Of a stretch of DNA of 35,224 nucleotides, positions 17,802 through 24,706 are shown in pieces. The position numbers and the translations under genes were made by a program. Within the stretch, counting starts at the first letter, position 1. Each line of letters opens with the position of its first letter. Below the pieces are notes generated by a model, which worked only from the letters and a program-made list of their open reading frames with translations, was not told the origin of the DNA and did not search any database. Source of the DNA: Rhodanobacteraceae bacterium (GTDB lineage: Bacteria > Pseudomonadota > Gammaproteobacteria > Xanthomonadales > SZUA-5); assembly GCA_016717705.1 (NCBI GenBank), contig JADKFD010000051.1, forward strand, positions 1 to 35,224, in the 5' to 3' direction.

Positions 17802-18245
17802 TTCCTTGTTCGCCGCTCGTGCGATCGGTTCCACCAGGCAGCGCATGAACCATGACAAATTCGACAAGCGCTCGCGCAGCTCCTTGATCCGCTCGGCGTT
17901 TCCGGCCAGCACCTCGGCGCGCATCTCCGGGTTCTGATCCTGCCGCGGATACAAGCGCATCCAGCGCTTGACGACCTCTTCTTTCGACCAGAGCGCCACC
18001 TCCTCCGGCAAAATCTGCACGACCACGTGCAGATGGTTGCTCATTACCGCGTAACCCCAGACGGCCACACCGAAGATGCCGGCCAACTCATGGATGCGAT
18101 CCTCCACCCACTGGCGACGATGTTCGAACGAGCGCCCCGTCAGCCGATCCTCGCCACACAGGAACGCCCGGCGGACACAGCGCGAGACGCAGTGAAAGGT
18201 TCCAGGGGAACCCTTGGGGATCAATATCTTGCGGGCGTAGGTCAT
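17802..18245 (-). pseudogene. RAYT subfamily A, N-terminal half, truncated after ANKE
   Basis: The first 148 codons match the intact copy including HUH (SNHLHVVV), then the similarity ends at IARAANKE (TTCCTTGTTCGCCGC on the plus strand). The catalytic-tyrosine half is gone. The frame stays open into the promoter region and signal peptide of the secreted-protein gene at 17696. The same endpoint is seen in the copy at 19918. Confidence 0.85.
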
Positions 18246-18480
18246 GGAGCCAGCATCGCCGCTCAGTCACTTGCCGTCAGTCGGAAAAGTGCCCGATGAC
18301 TTGTAGGAAAATTCTGATTTGTGGGTGTCCGTTGTCGTTCCCCGTTGTCGTGTTCCGTTGTCGTGTGCCCGAAGTCTTTTAGGAAAATTCTGATTTGCGG
18401 GTGTCCGTTGTTGTTTGGTGTCCGTTGTTGTTTGCCCGTTGTTGTTTGCCCGTTGTTGTTTGCCGCTATTGTTGACGGCA
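18246..18480. repeat. Two RAYT-A right ends plus a 14-bp tandem repeat
   Basis: A complete A block (GGAGCCAGCATCGCCGCTCAG ... ATTTGTGGGTGTCCGTTGTCG, to about 18340) is followed by a second outer part (TGCCCGAAGTCTTTTAGGAA, AATTCTGATTTGCGGGTGTCC, 18366-18405). Then CCGTTGTTGTTTGC repeats at 18422, 18436 and 18450 with a period of 14 bp. It looks like stepwise end duplication. Confidence 0.75.
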
Positions 18481-18515
18481 CTTTGTCAGAACCCGGCCCC
18501 GAACCACAGCCCGCC

Positions 18516-19712
18516 ATGCCTTACACCTTGCGCCTCTTGTACGCCGACTCGCCGTTGAACTCGGTTGCGGAGGCCGAGGCCGTGATCGCCCGCGAGTCTG
18601 AAGTCCAGCCCAAGGGCCATCTGGTCGGTCGCTATCGCTCGTTCCAGGCCGGTATGGTCGATAATTGTCCGGATCTGAGCGACGACGATCCGAATGCCGA
18701 CCGCCCGGACAACGCCTGGCCCCACGGCCTGCCGGCGCGTTTCGACAGCGCCGTCTACAGCTTCTCGCCAAACGTGCCCATGCTTGAGCTCGGACTGCTC
18801 GGCCTGATCGCCGAATCGGTCGCCCTGCACGGCTTGCACATGTTCGATCCGCAGACGCTCCGGTTGTATCGCCCGGATCGCGTCGTCATCGATCGCCACG
18901 GCGCACGCAGCTCGCCACCACCGATGGAGCGCCCGGCGATCGCGCGCTCGGCGCTGATCACCTACGACCAAACCGATGCACTGGTGCAGCCGCTGAAGCA
19001 TGAGCTCGCGACTCGGCTGGCCCCTTTCGGCCTAACCCCGCGCGAGCCGGGGCCAGACGGGGTCGGCAGCCGTGGTTTCCTGCGTCGGGTCGACCGCATC
19101 GTGCAGAACCTCCAGGTCACAGCCACCCACAGCCACGGTGGCGTCACCACGCACGGGCGCTGGGCGCTGTTCGTGCCGGAGATCACCGAGCAGTGGGTGC
19201 CGCCGCTGGCTACCGAGTTCGAGCGCTACTTCAACGCCCACCAGAAGCCGATGGGCGGTCGCGTTGACCCCTTCTGGGTCTACAGCGAGGACCTGATTGG
19301 CGCCGAGGGTGCGGCTTTTGGTGAGTCCGCCTTCGCTCATTCGCGCACTCGTGAACCACTGGCGCGCTGGTTCGCCGCTTATGGCGGCCACGTCATCGGC
19401 AAGGAATTGCCGGTGCTCGATCGCATCGGTACGCCGCGCGATCTGGCGCGTTTTGCTCAGCGATCGCTTGCGCTGGCGCTCGAGACCGGCCGCGACCCCT
19501 CGATGGTCGAGGCCTTCGGCTTGCTCGTGCTGGCCTTCTGCTTCGACCGCGCAAACTTTGCGCACTGGCACGGTTCACTGCGCTCGATCAATGCGATTCG
19601 GGTGAAAACCCAGGGATGGGACGATCCCGCGACGCTGATCGATCGTCTTTCCGCCCACCTCGAATCGCCGTACTTCGATCCGACCCGGATCGGGGGCGAT
19701 GACAAGTGCTGA
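18516..19712 (+). CDS. Unknown 398-residue protein
   Basis: ATG 18516 (MPYTLRLLYADSPLNSVAEA) begins a long, well-composed soluble protein; the frame extends upstream through repeat DNA, which is not coding. Its features are an acidic stretch (DLSDDDPNADRPDN), an interior with HGLHMFDPQTLRLYRPD, then SRGFLRRVDRIVQNL, a Trp/His-rich HSHGGVTTHGRWALFVPEI segment and ARWFAAYGGHVIGKE. There is no signal peptide or membrane segment. I cannot assign a family. The size and style recall orphan immunity or effector-associated proteins, but nothing in the neighbourhood supports a function. It is intact between two RAYT remnants. Confidence 0.7.
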   Translation: MPYTLRLLYADSPLNSVAEAEAVIARESEVQPKGHLVGRYRSFQAGMVDNCPDLSDDDPNADRPDNAWPHGLPARFDSAVYSFSPNVPMLELGLLGLIAESVALHGLHMFDPQTLRLYRPDRVVIDRHGARSSPPPMERPAIARSALITYDQTDALVQPLKHELATRLAPFGLTPREPGPDGVGSRGFLRRVDRIVQNLQVTATHSHGGVTTHGRWALFVPEITEQWVPPLATEFERYFNAHQKPMGGRVDPFWVYSEDLIGAEGAAFGESAFAHSRTREPLARWFAAYGGHVIGKELPVLDRIGTPRDLARFAQRSLALALETGRDPSMVEAFGLLVLAFCFDRANFAHWHGSLRSINAIRVKTQGWDDPATLIDRLSAHLESPYFDPTRIGGDDKC

Positions 19713-19744
19713 ACCACCTGAACAGCCTGCGGCGGAGGATAGGA

Positions 19745-19925
19745 ATTCCAAAGCCACCTTTCGCGCAGTGTAGGCTGCGGACTGGCGATCGGCATTGGAC
19801 ACCCATTTTCTCTACAGCAGCGTTGGACACCTACCGCAGCATTGCAGCGGCATTGGACACCCATTCTCTCTACCGCAAGGATGGACGGAATTGGACACCC
19901 GTTTTCTCTACCGCAAGCATTCCTT
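19745..19925. repeat. Cluster of three GGACACCCA left blocks
   Basis: TTGGACACCCATTTTCTCTA (19796), TTGGACACCCATTCTCTCTA (19856) and TTGGACACCCGTTTTCTCTA (19891) repeat, each followed by variants of CCGCAAGGAT. The leading TTCCAAAGCCACCTTTCGCG, with CAGTGTAGGCTGCGGACT after it (19745-19782), recurs in diverged form at 21364-21402. The last block abuts the truncated RAYT at CATTCCTTGTTCGCCGCC. Confidence 0.7.
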
Positions 19926-20363
19926 GTTCGCCGCCCGCGCGATCGGTTCCACCAGGCAACGCATGAACCATGAGAGATTCGACAAGCGCTCGCGCAACAC
20001 CTCGATGCGTTCGGCGTTGCCAGCCAGCACCTCGGCGCGCATCTCCGGGTTCTGATCCTGCCGCGGATACAAGCGCATCCAGCGCTCGACGATCTCTTCT
20101 TTCGACCAGCGCGACACCACCTCCGGCAAGATCTGCACGACGACGTGCAGATGGTTGCTCATCACGGCGTAACCCCAGATCGCTACGCCGAAGATGCCGG
20201 CCAACTCGTGGATGCGATCCTCCACCCACTGACGACGATGTTCGAACGAGCGTCCCGTCAGCCGATCCTCGCCACACAGGAACGCCCGGCGAACACAGCG
20301 CGAGACGCAATGGAAGGTTCCAGGGGAACCCTTGGGGATCAATATCTTGCGGGCGTAGGTCAT
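19918..20363 (-). pseudogene. RAYT subfamily A, N-terminal half, truncated after ANKE
   Basis: From ATG 20363 the sequence is nearly identical to the intact copy for 148 codons (MTYARKILIPKGSPGTF ... SNHLHVVV ... IARAANKE). It then reads CLR and a stop at 19908. The breakpoint is the same residue as in the 17802 copy. The catalytic tyrosine is absent. Confidence 0.85.
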
Positions 20364-20460
20364 GGAGCCAGCATCGCCGCTCGGTCGCCCACCGTCAGTC
20401 GGAAAAGTGCCCGATGACTTGTAGGAAAATTCTGATTTGTGGGTGTCCGTTGTTGTGTTG
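20364..20460. repeat. RAYT-A upstream block abutting an RAYT-B stub
   Basis: GGAGCCAGCATCGCCGCTCGG ... AAAATTCTGATTTGTGGGTG, then TCCGTTGTTGTGTTGTG. It is followed immediately by subfamily B transposase codons at about 20463. Confidence 0.8.
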
Positions 20461-20462
20461 TG

Positions 20463-20542
20463 TTTCGGCGCACGCAGCGGGAAACGCAGTGGTAGGTGCC
20501 GGGCGAACCGGGTGGAACGAGGATCGAGCGGGCGTAGGTCAT
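20463..20542 (-). pseudogene. RAYT subfamily B, 5' stub
   Basis: ATG 20542 reads MTYARSILVPPGSPGTYHCV and SRCVRR, then enters the subfamily A right end. Only 26 codons remain. Confidence 0.75.
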
Positions 20543-20635
20543 AGGGCAAGGATCGGCCCTTTGGCGCGCCGCCGCAGTCAGGGATCAGCTCGATGGCTTG
20601 TAGGAAATTTCTGATTCTCGACTGTCCCAGTCTTC
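20543..20635. repeat. RAYT-B upstream block
   Basis: AGGGCAAGGATCGGCCCTTT, then GGCGCGCCGCCGCAGTCAGG, then GATCAGCTCGATGGCTTGTAGG and AAATTTCTGATTCTCGACTGTCC. It is similar throughout to the copies at 17169 and 22250. Confidence 0.75.
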
Positions 20636-20673
20636 TGGTGTTTTTGTCGCTGTCATTCGCGCCGACGGCAACC

Positions 20674-21279
20674 TCACTGACACTTGTCCTTGCCAATATG
20701 CTTCTCATAGGGGCTGGCGCGCTCATCCATCTTGCGGCCGGCGCGCGCGGAGGAGCCCATTCGATTCATTTCGTGGCAGGCTTCGGCCCGCGGCACGACA
20801 TCCTGCTCGACCCCTAGACCGGGCACATCGTGGCGGCGTCCGTCTACAAAATAAGTGTCACCCCCCATGGCTTCCGGGCATGGCGAATGGGAATACCAGA
20901 CAGCGCCTGACATCGTGCAGCGATAGGAAACCGCGGCAGCCGGCGCCGGCGTCGAGCGTCGCTGCGCAGGTTGAGCCGTGGACCCGCCGTACAACTCGAG
21001 CAAGCGCATCGCGTTGGCCCTTTCTTCCGCTGACATCTGTTGCGGCGGATGCTCCAGCGCCCGCTGGCGATTGACCTCGTCCTTGGTCATCGTGACCCGG
21101 TGGGCGGGCAGCTCCTGTTCCTTCCCCTGCGCATCGCCAGGGCAGGAATGGGCGCTGCTGTAGCTGACGCTCCCGTCCGCGCCCACGCATTTCAGGATCC
21201 TGGTCTGCGCCCACGCTGTCGCTGGAGCGAATGCCAGAACACCGATCAACAGCAGCAGGCTATGGATCGCTAGTTTCAT
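20674..21279 (-). CDS. Secreted DUF4124-like cysteine-containing protein
   Basis: The 201-residue product has a signal peptide (IHSLLLLIGVLAFAPATAWAQ). The segment ILKCVGADGSVSYSSAHSCP resembles the DUF4124 pattern (Y/L-K-C-x-x-x-D-G-x-x-x-Y-S-x-x-C) of small periplasmic proteins. A charged helical linker (MTKDEVNRQRALEHPPQQMS) and a Pro/Ala stretch lead to a second Cys-rich unit (VSYRCTMSGAVWYSHSPCPE) and a basic tail (CHEMNRMGSSARAGRKMDER). Paired cysteines suggest disulphides in the periplasm. The gene is intact with no clear partner; function is unknown. Confidence 0.75.
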   Translation of the reverse strand: MKLAIHSLLLLIGVLAFAPATAWAQTRILKCVGADGSVSYSSAHSCPGDAQGKEQELPAHRVTMTKDEVNRQRALEHPPQQMSAEERANAMRLLELYGGSTAQPAQRRSTPAPAAAVSYRCTMSGAVWYSHSPCPEAMGGDTYFVDGRRHDVPGLGVEQDVVPRAEACHEMNRMGSSARAGRKMDERASPYEKHIGKDKCQ

Positions 21280-21602
21280 ATCTCATCTCAGACACTCCGA
21301 GAACCTGGCGGTATCGTACACAAGTGCAACAGGTCCTGGCGCTACTGGGTGTCCTTTGTCGCGCTCCAAAGCCACTTTTCGCGCAGCGCACGCTGCGAAC
21401 TCGTGCCGTCAAGGGCCCGGCAAGCGGGCCTCGCAGTCGCTCGCGAGCGATGTTCTGAGGTTTAGTCTCCCAGACTTTGGTCCCAGTCGTAGCCTTTGTC
21501 TCCCTGTCTTTGTCTGGTGCCTGTCTTTGTCCGCCGTATGATTGACGCCTTGATGGCTTTCCTTGCCAACGCGTGATTCCTCCCCACAACCCGGAGCCGA
21601 CA
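21280..21602. repeat. Intergenic stretch with dispersed repeat pieces
   Basis: GGCGCTACTGGGTGTCCTTTG (about 21338) matches strings near 9245. CTCCAAAGCCACTTTTCGCG, with CAGCGCACGCTGCGAACT after it (21364-21402), is the partner of the repeat at 19745. CTGTCTTTGTC recurs near 21500-21530. No gene is convincing. Confidence 0.5.
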
Positions 21603-22193
21603 GTGGCCACGAAGACTCTGCTGATCGCGCTGTTGATGATGGGTGCATTGGCTGCACCGTTGGCGTGGGCGCAGGAAGAAGAGGACAGCGAAGACGCCCA
21701 GATGCAAATGGGCGACGAAGACAGCGGCATTGAAGAGTTCGCTGACGAGGACTCCGACAACGACGCATCCGAGGCTGACGAGGCGAATGGCGACGTGCCC
21801 GAGGAGCTGGAAGAGGAGGAATCGGACGAAGCGTCTACCGACGATGGAGAGGCCGGCGAGCAGGCACAAGAGTCCGCCGAGGAACCCGACATCTCTGCGG
21901 AAGAGCCTGCCGTGACGACGACGGCCACGCCCGCAGCGACGCCCGTCAAGCCTGCTCCCGTTTCGGTTTCGACTCCGGATACACCACCGCCTTCCGCGGG
22001 CTGCAACGCCGGCACCGTCAAATTTTTCAACGAGGAAAAGGGAATCGGCTTCATTGTCGACATTCGCACGGGCGGCGACATCTTTGTGAACAGTTCGGGA
22101 CTGATCGACAACGTCAGAGAAGGCGACGTTGTCTGTTTTGACATTCAAAGGGGTCCGAAGGGCCTGATGGCGGTCAAAGTCAGGAGATCGTGA
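21603..22193 (+). CDS. Exported acidic protein with C-terminal cold-shock domain
   Basis: I prefer the GTG start at 21603 (MATKTLLIALLMMGALAAPL) because it gives a clean signal peptide ending in AWA and follows CCGGAG; an ATG 30 bp upstream also exists. After cleavage comes a strongly acidic low-complexity region (about residues 25-110, rich in E, D, S and A), then a Thr/Pro/Val linker, then a cold-shock fold at about residues 133-196. The latter reads GTVKFFNEEKGIGFI (RNP1-like), DIFVNSSGLID (RNP2-like), GDVVCFDIQRGPKGLMAVKV. Cold-shock domains bind single-stranded nucleic acid and are normally cytoplasmic, so an exported version is unusual. RNP2 has VNSS where VHFS is typical. The gene is intact and monocistronic. 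Confidence 0.85.
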   Translation: MATKTLLIALLMMGALAAPLAWAQEEEDSEDAQMQMGDEDSGIEEFADEDSDNDASEADEANGDVPEELEEEESDEASTDDGEAGEQAQESAEEPDISAEEPAVTTTATPAATPVKPAPVSVSTPDTPPPSAGCNAGTVKFFNEEKGIGFIVDIRTGGDIFVNSSGLIDNVREGDVVCFDIQRGPKGLMAVKVRRS

Positions 22194-22234
22194 GACGCGA
22201 GCGAACTTGCCGCAGCCATGCGCCTGGGCCGGTA

Positions 22235-22340
22235 CTGTGCGTAAGTCATGGAGCAAGCATCAGCGTTTCAACGCGCCGCCGCAGTCAGGAATCATCCCGA
22301 CGGCTTGTAGGAAATTTCTGATTCTCGACTGTCCTTTGTT
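22235..22340 (-). repeat. RAYT-B upstream block with a start-codon stub
   Basis: ATG at 22249 retains only M-T-Y-A. The block follows: GAGCAAGCATCAGCGTTTCA, ACGCGCCGCCGCAGTCAGG, then CTTGTAGGAAATTTCTGATT and CTCGACTGTCC. Nothing else is visible in 22194-22458. Confidence 0.7.
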
Positions 22341-22458
22341 GTTGATCGCCGTTGCGCGGGGCATTCGCCAACGGCTCAGGCGCGACGGGACTTTCGGCGC
22401 AACTACGGGCACCGAGAAGCGTTCGGGCCACTGGATTGCTGGTGTGCTTACGCTCCCC

Positions 22459-22710
22459 TCAGCACGTCAGATCCTGGGACGCGACCACCCTGCCCCGCTT
22501 CCACTCAATCTCCATACCGGGCGACCACCAAACCCGCAAATTCGAATCCAACGTAATTTCCCCTCTCTCCGCCCGGCGCCGAGCGTTGGCCACGGCCACC
22601 TCCATCGCCTCGCAGAGCCACTCCCACCGCTGTTGGACCGTGGTATGGAGCCCATCGCGCACATGGTTCAGCGCCGCCTGCTCGAATCCACAAGGGAATG
22701 GGACGCTCAT
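22459..22710 (-). CDS. Small partner of the nucleotidyltransferase
   Basis: The 83-residue protein starts at ATG 22710, whose ATGA overlaps the stop of the nucleotidyltransferase gene. It is helical at first (FEQAALNHVRDGLHTTVQQR, WEWLCEAMEVAVANARRRAE), then has a short charged tail with VWWSPGMEIEWKRG. The four-base overlap implies translational coupling and a stable two-protein unit. The composition fits a small helical partner of a minimal nucleotidyltransferase, but it has no HEPN RX4-6H motif that I can see. Family not recognised. Confidence 0.6.
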   Translation of the reverse strand: MSVPFPCGFEQAALNHVRDGLHTTVQQRWEWLCEAMEVAVANARRRAERGEITLDSNLRVWWSPGMEIEWKRGRVVASQDLTC

Positions 22711-23216
22711 GATGGGTGCCCAGCCGCTTTCGCCAGTTCGGACAGCGCCGCGATGTCCCGCAGGTCGTCCGGTCGCCCGGCCAGCTGTTTCATGGCGATC
22801 AGGTCAGCGACCGCCACCAGCCGCACAACGAACCCGCCAAGTGTCTCGACCAGCGCGCGCGGCCAAGCGGCATCGAAATCGATGGGATTGCGGATGAACA
22901 CATCGACGCTGCAGAACGGATCGTGCGGGTCAACGAGTTGGAACACCAGCATATTGCGGCGTTCGAACCAGACGTCCCGCTTGGCGGGGTCGGCGAAATC
23001 GGTGGCCGCAACCGGAACTCGCGGCTGCAGGCCGCATTCCTGCAGCACCTCCATCGCGCGCAGGGCATTGGTCGGATCGAGATCGATCAGCAGGTCGAGA
23101 TCCTTGGTGAAGCGCGCGTAACCATGCAAATTGACGGCGATGCCGCCAACGATCAGGTAACGAACGCCGGCCGCTTCCAGCGCGTGGATGATTCCGAGGT
23201 AGCGGCGTCCAAGCAT
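22707..23216 (-). CDS. MNT/AbiEii-like nucleotidyltransferase
   Basis: The 169-residue protein MLGRRYLGIIHALEAAGVRY is followed by LIVGGIAVNLHGYARFTKDL and DLLIDLD. The GG (24-25) and the D-x-D pair (D39, D41) are the nucleotidyltransferase-beta signature; GVRYLIVGGIAVNLHG is typical of AbiEii/MNT-like proteins. The later acidic residue would be in CSVDVFIRNPID. Such proteins add nucleotides to RNA or protein and often form toxin-antitoxin or antitoxin-modifying pairs with a small neighbour, here the overlapping 83-residue gene. Near-complete length for the family. Which partner is the toxin cannot be told from sequence. Confidence 0.8.
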   Translation of the reverse strand: MLGRRYLGIIHALEAAGVRYLIVGGIAVNLHGYARFTKDLDLLIDLDPTNALRAMEVLQECGLQPRVPVAATDFADPAKRDVWFERRNMLVFQLVDPHDPFCSVDVFIRNPIDFDAAWPRALVETLGGFVVRLVAVADLIAMKQLAGRPDDLRDIAALSELAKAAGHPS

Positions 23217-23295
23217 GGATCACATATTACGCCGGTACTCACCAGGCTGGACACCTTGATCCGTTCGGCGTCGCCGGCTGCGTTGACCGCCTCTG

Positions 23296-24252
23296 TTACC
23301 GCGTCGCCAGCCACCGCGCCGTCGCAATACCGCGCAGCCAGCACTGCCCCATCTCCGCTGCCTTCTCGACCAGGCACTCGACGGCACCCATCGCCCGGCT
23401 GAAGTCGGATTTCACCGCCAACACCTGACGCGTCCAGGTTTCCGGGCGATAGCCCAGGCGTGCCAGCGCTGCCGGCGCCGGACCTTCGATGGCACCGCGC
23501 TTGTCGGCGCGAATCTGGCGGCCGGTGTAGTCGACCAGGCTCAGGTACTCGGCCTGCGTCATCCGCAGCACGCACAAGCCGCGGATGCCGGCGATCGGAG
23601 CCAGCGGCCGATCAGCGGCGGCAGATTCCTGCTCGATCTCGGTCAGTCGCTGGCGCGCGCTGGTGTGCACCGACGCTTCCAAGGTATCGCAGATCTTCGC
23701 CCGCACCGGGTTCAGATCGACATAGGCCATCGCCGCCAGCACGGCGTTGTCGTCGAGCAGGCTCTGGGCCTTGAAGCGGCCTTCCCAGAAACGCCCCTTG
23801 CAGATGTCTTCCTTGTTCGCCGCCCGCGCGATCGGTTCCACCAGGCAGCGCATGAACCATGAGAGATTCGACAAGCGCTCGCGCAACACCTTGATCCGTT
23901 CGGCGTTGCCGGCCAGCACCTCGGCGCGCATCTCCGGGTTCTGATCCTGCCGTGGATACAGGCGCATCCAGCGCTCGACGACCTCAGCGTTCGACCAGCG
24001 CGACACCTCCTCCGGCAAGATCTGCACGACGACGTGCAAATGGTTGCTCATCACCGCGTAGCCCCAGATGGCTACACCGAAGATGCCGGCCAGTTCGTGG
24101 ATGCGATCCTCCACCCACTGCCGACGGTGTTCGAACGAGCGCCCCGTCAGCCGATCCTCGCCACACAGGAACGCCCGGCGGACACAGCGCGAGACGCAAT
24201 GGAAGGTTCCAGGGGAACCCTTGGGGATCAATATCTTGCGGGCGTAGGTCAT
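23296..24252 (-). CDS. Intact REP-associated tyrosine transposase (subfamily A)
   Basis: The 318-residue Y1 transposase starts at ATG 24252. It has an HUH motif at H71-L72-H73 (SNHLHVVV) and a catalytic-tyrosine motif at Y177 (MAYVDLNPVRAK), both required for single-strand DNA cleavage and joining in the RAYT/IS200 superfamily. It is longer than compact RAYTs because of a C-terminal extension (about residues 190-318: MTQAEYLSLVDYTGRQIRAD, GPAPAALARLGYRPETWTRQ). This is the only unbroken copy in the window and may be the source or last functional member for the minus-strand remnants. The upstream block at 24253-24345 is complete. Its left terminus is not clearly marked by GGACACCCATTTTC; only TGGACACC near 23252 is seen. 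Confidence 0.92.
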   Translation of the reverse strand: MTYARKILIPKGSPGTFHCVSRCVRRAFLCGEDRLTGRSFEHRRQWVEDRIHELAGIFGVAIWGYAVMSNHLHVVVQILPEEVSRWSNAEVVERWMRLYPRQDQNPEMRAEVLAGNAERIKVLRERLSNLSWFMRCLVEPIARAANKEDICKGRFWEGRFKAQSLLDDNAVLAAMAYVDLNPVRAKICDTLEASVHTSARQRLTEIEQESAAADRPLAPIAGIRGLCVLRMTQAEYLSLVDYTGRQIRADKRGAIEGPAPAALARLGYRPETWTRQVLAVKSDFSRAMGAVECLVEKAAEMGQCWLRGIATARWLATR

Positions 24253-24345
24253 GGAGCCAGCATCGCCCCGCAGTCACTTGCCGTCAGTCGGAAAAGTGCC
24301 CGATGACTTGTAGGAAAATTCTGATTTGTGGGTGTCCGTTGCTGC
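24253..24345. repeat. RAYT-A upstream block of the intact copy
   Basis: GGAGCCAGCATCGCCCCGCAG, GTCAGTCGGAAAAGTGCCCG, ATGACTTGTAGGAAAATTCT, GATTTGTGGGTGTCCGTTG. It is the reference copy for the family. It probably holds the recognition sequence acted on by the transposase; the GTAG next to AAAATTC may be the guide-like tetranucleotide. Confidence 0.75.
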
Positions 24346-24354
24346 CGCTCTTGA

Positions 24355-24600
24355 CAGGTGGCCCGGCCACCCCCCCCCCCTTCGCTTCACCCGAGGTGAT
24401 GTCACGCCCCCGACGGAGGGTAAGGGGCCCGCCCCCTGTCCGCCCCCCCCCCCCCGAGGCTCCAGCCCACTATGCTCCTAGGTAAATGTGTCAAAGAAAC
24501 ACACGGGGTCCCGTACGGGCGGGGGGCCGGCCGGCCGGGCGGGTCCGGACCACGAATGGGAGCGGAATCGCCGCTGAAAACAGTCTAATGGCGACATTTA
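24355..24600. other. Low-complexity G/C homopolymer stretch at the island boundary
   Basis: It contains an 11-C run (24370-24380), a 13-C run (24443-24455), a 6-G run and GGCCGGCCGGCCGGG, then the base composition drops. Homopolymers of this length occur nowhere else in the window. It could be a poor-quality assembly join or a genuine recombination junction. No gene is visible; a short AT-rich leader to 24706 precedes the methyltransferase. Confidence 0.5.
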
Positions 24601-24706
24601 TCACCCCAAAGAATACCTTAGATGACCTCAAAAGCTGCAAAGGCGTTGTTTCCATAATCCCACGGTCGCCCCAAGCTAATTTACATAGTCATTCGGAATC
24701 TAATCG

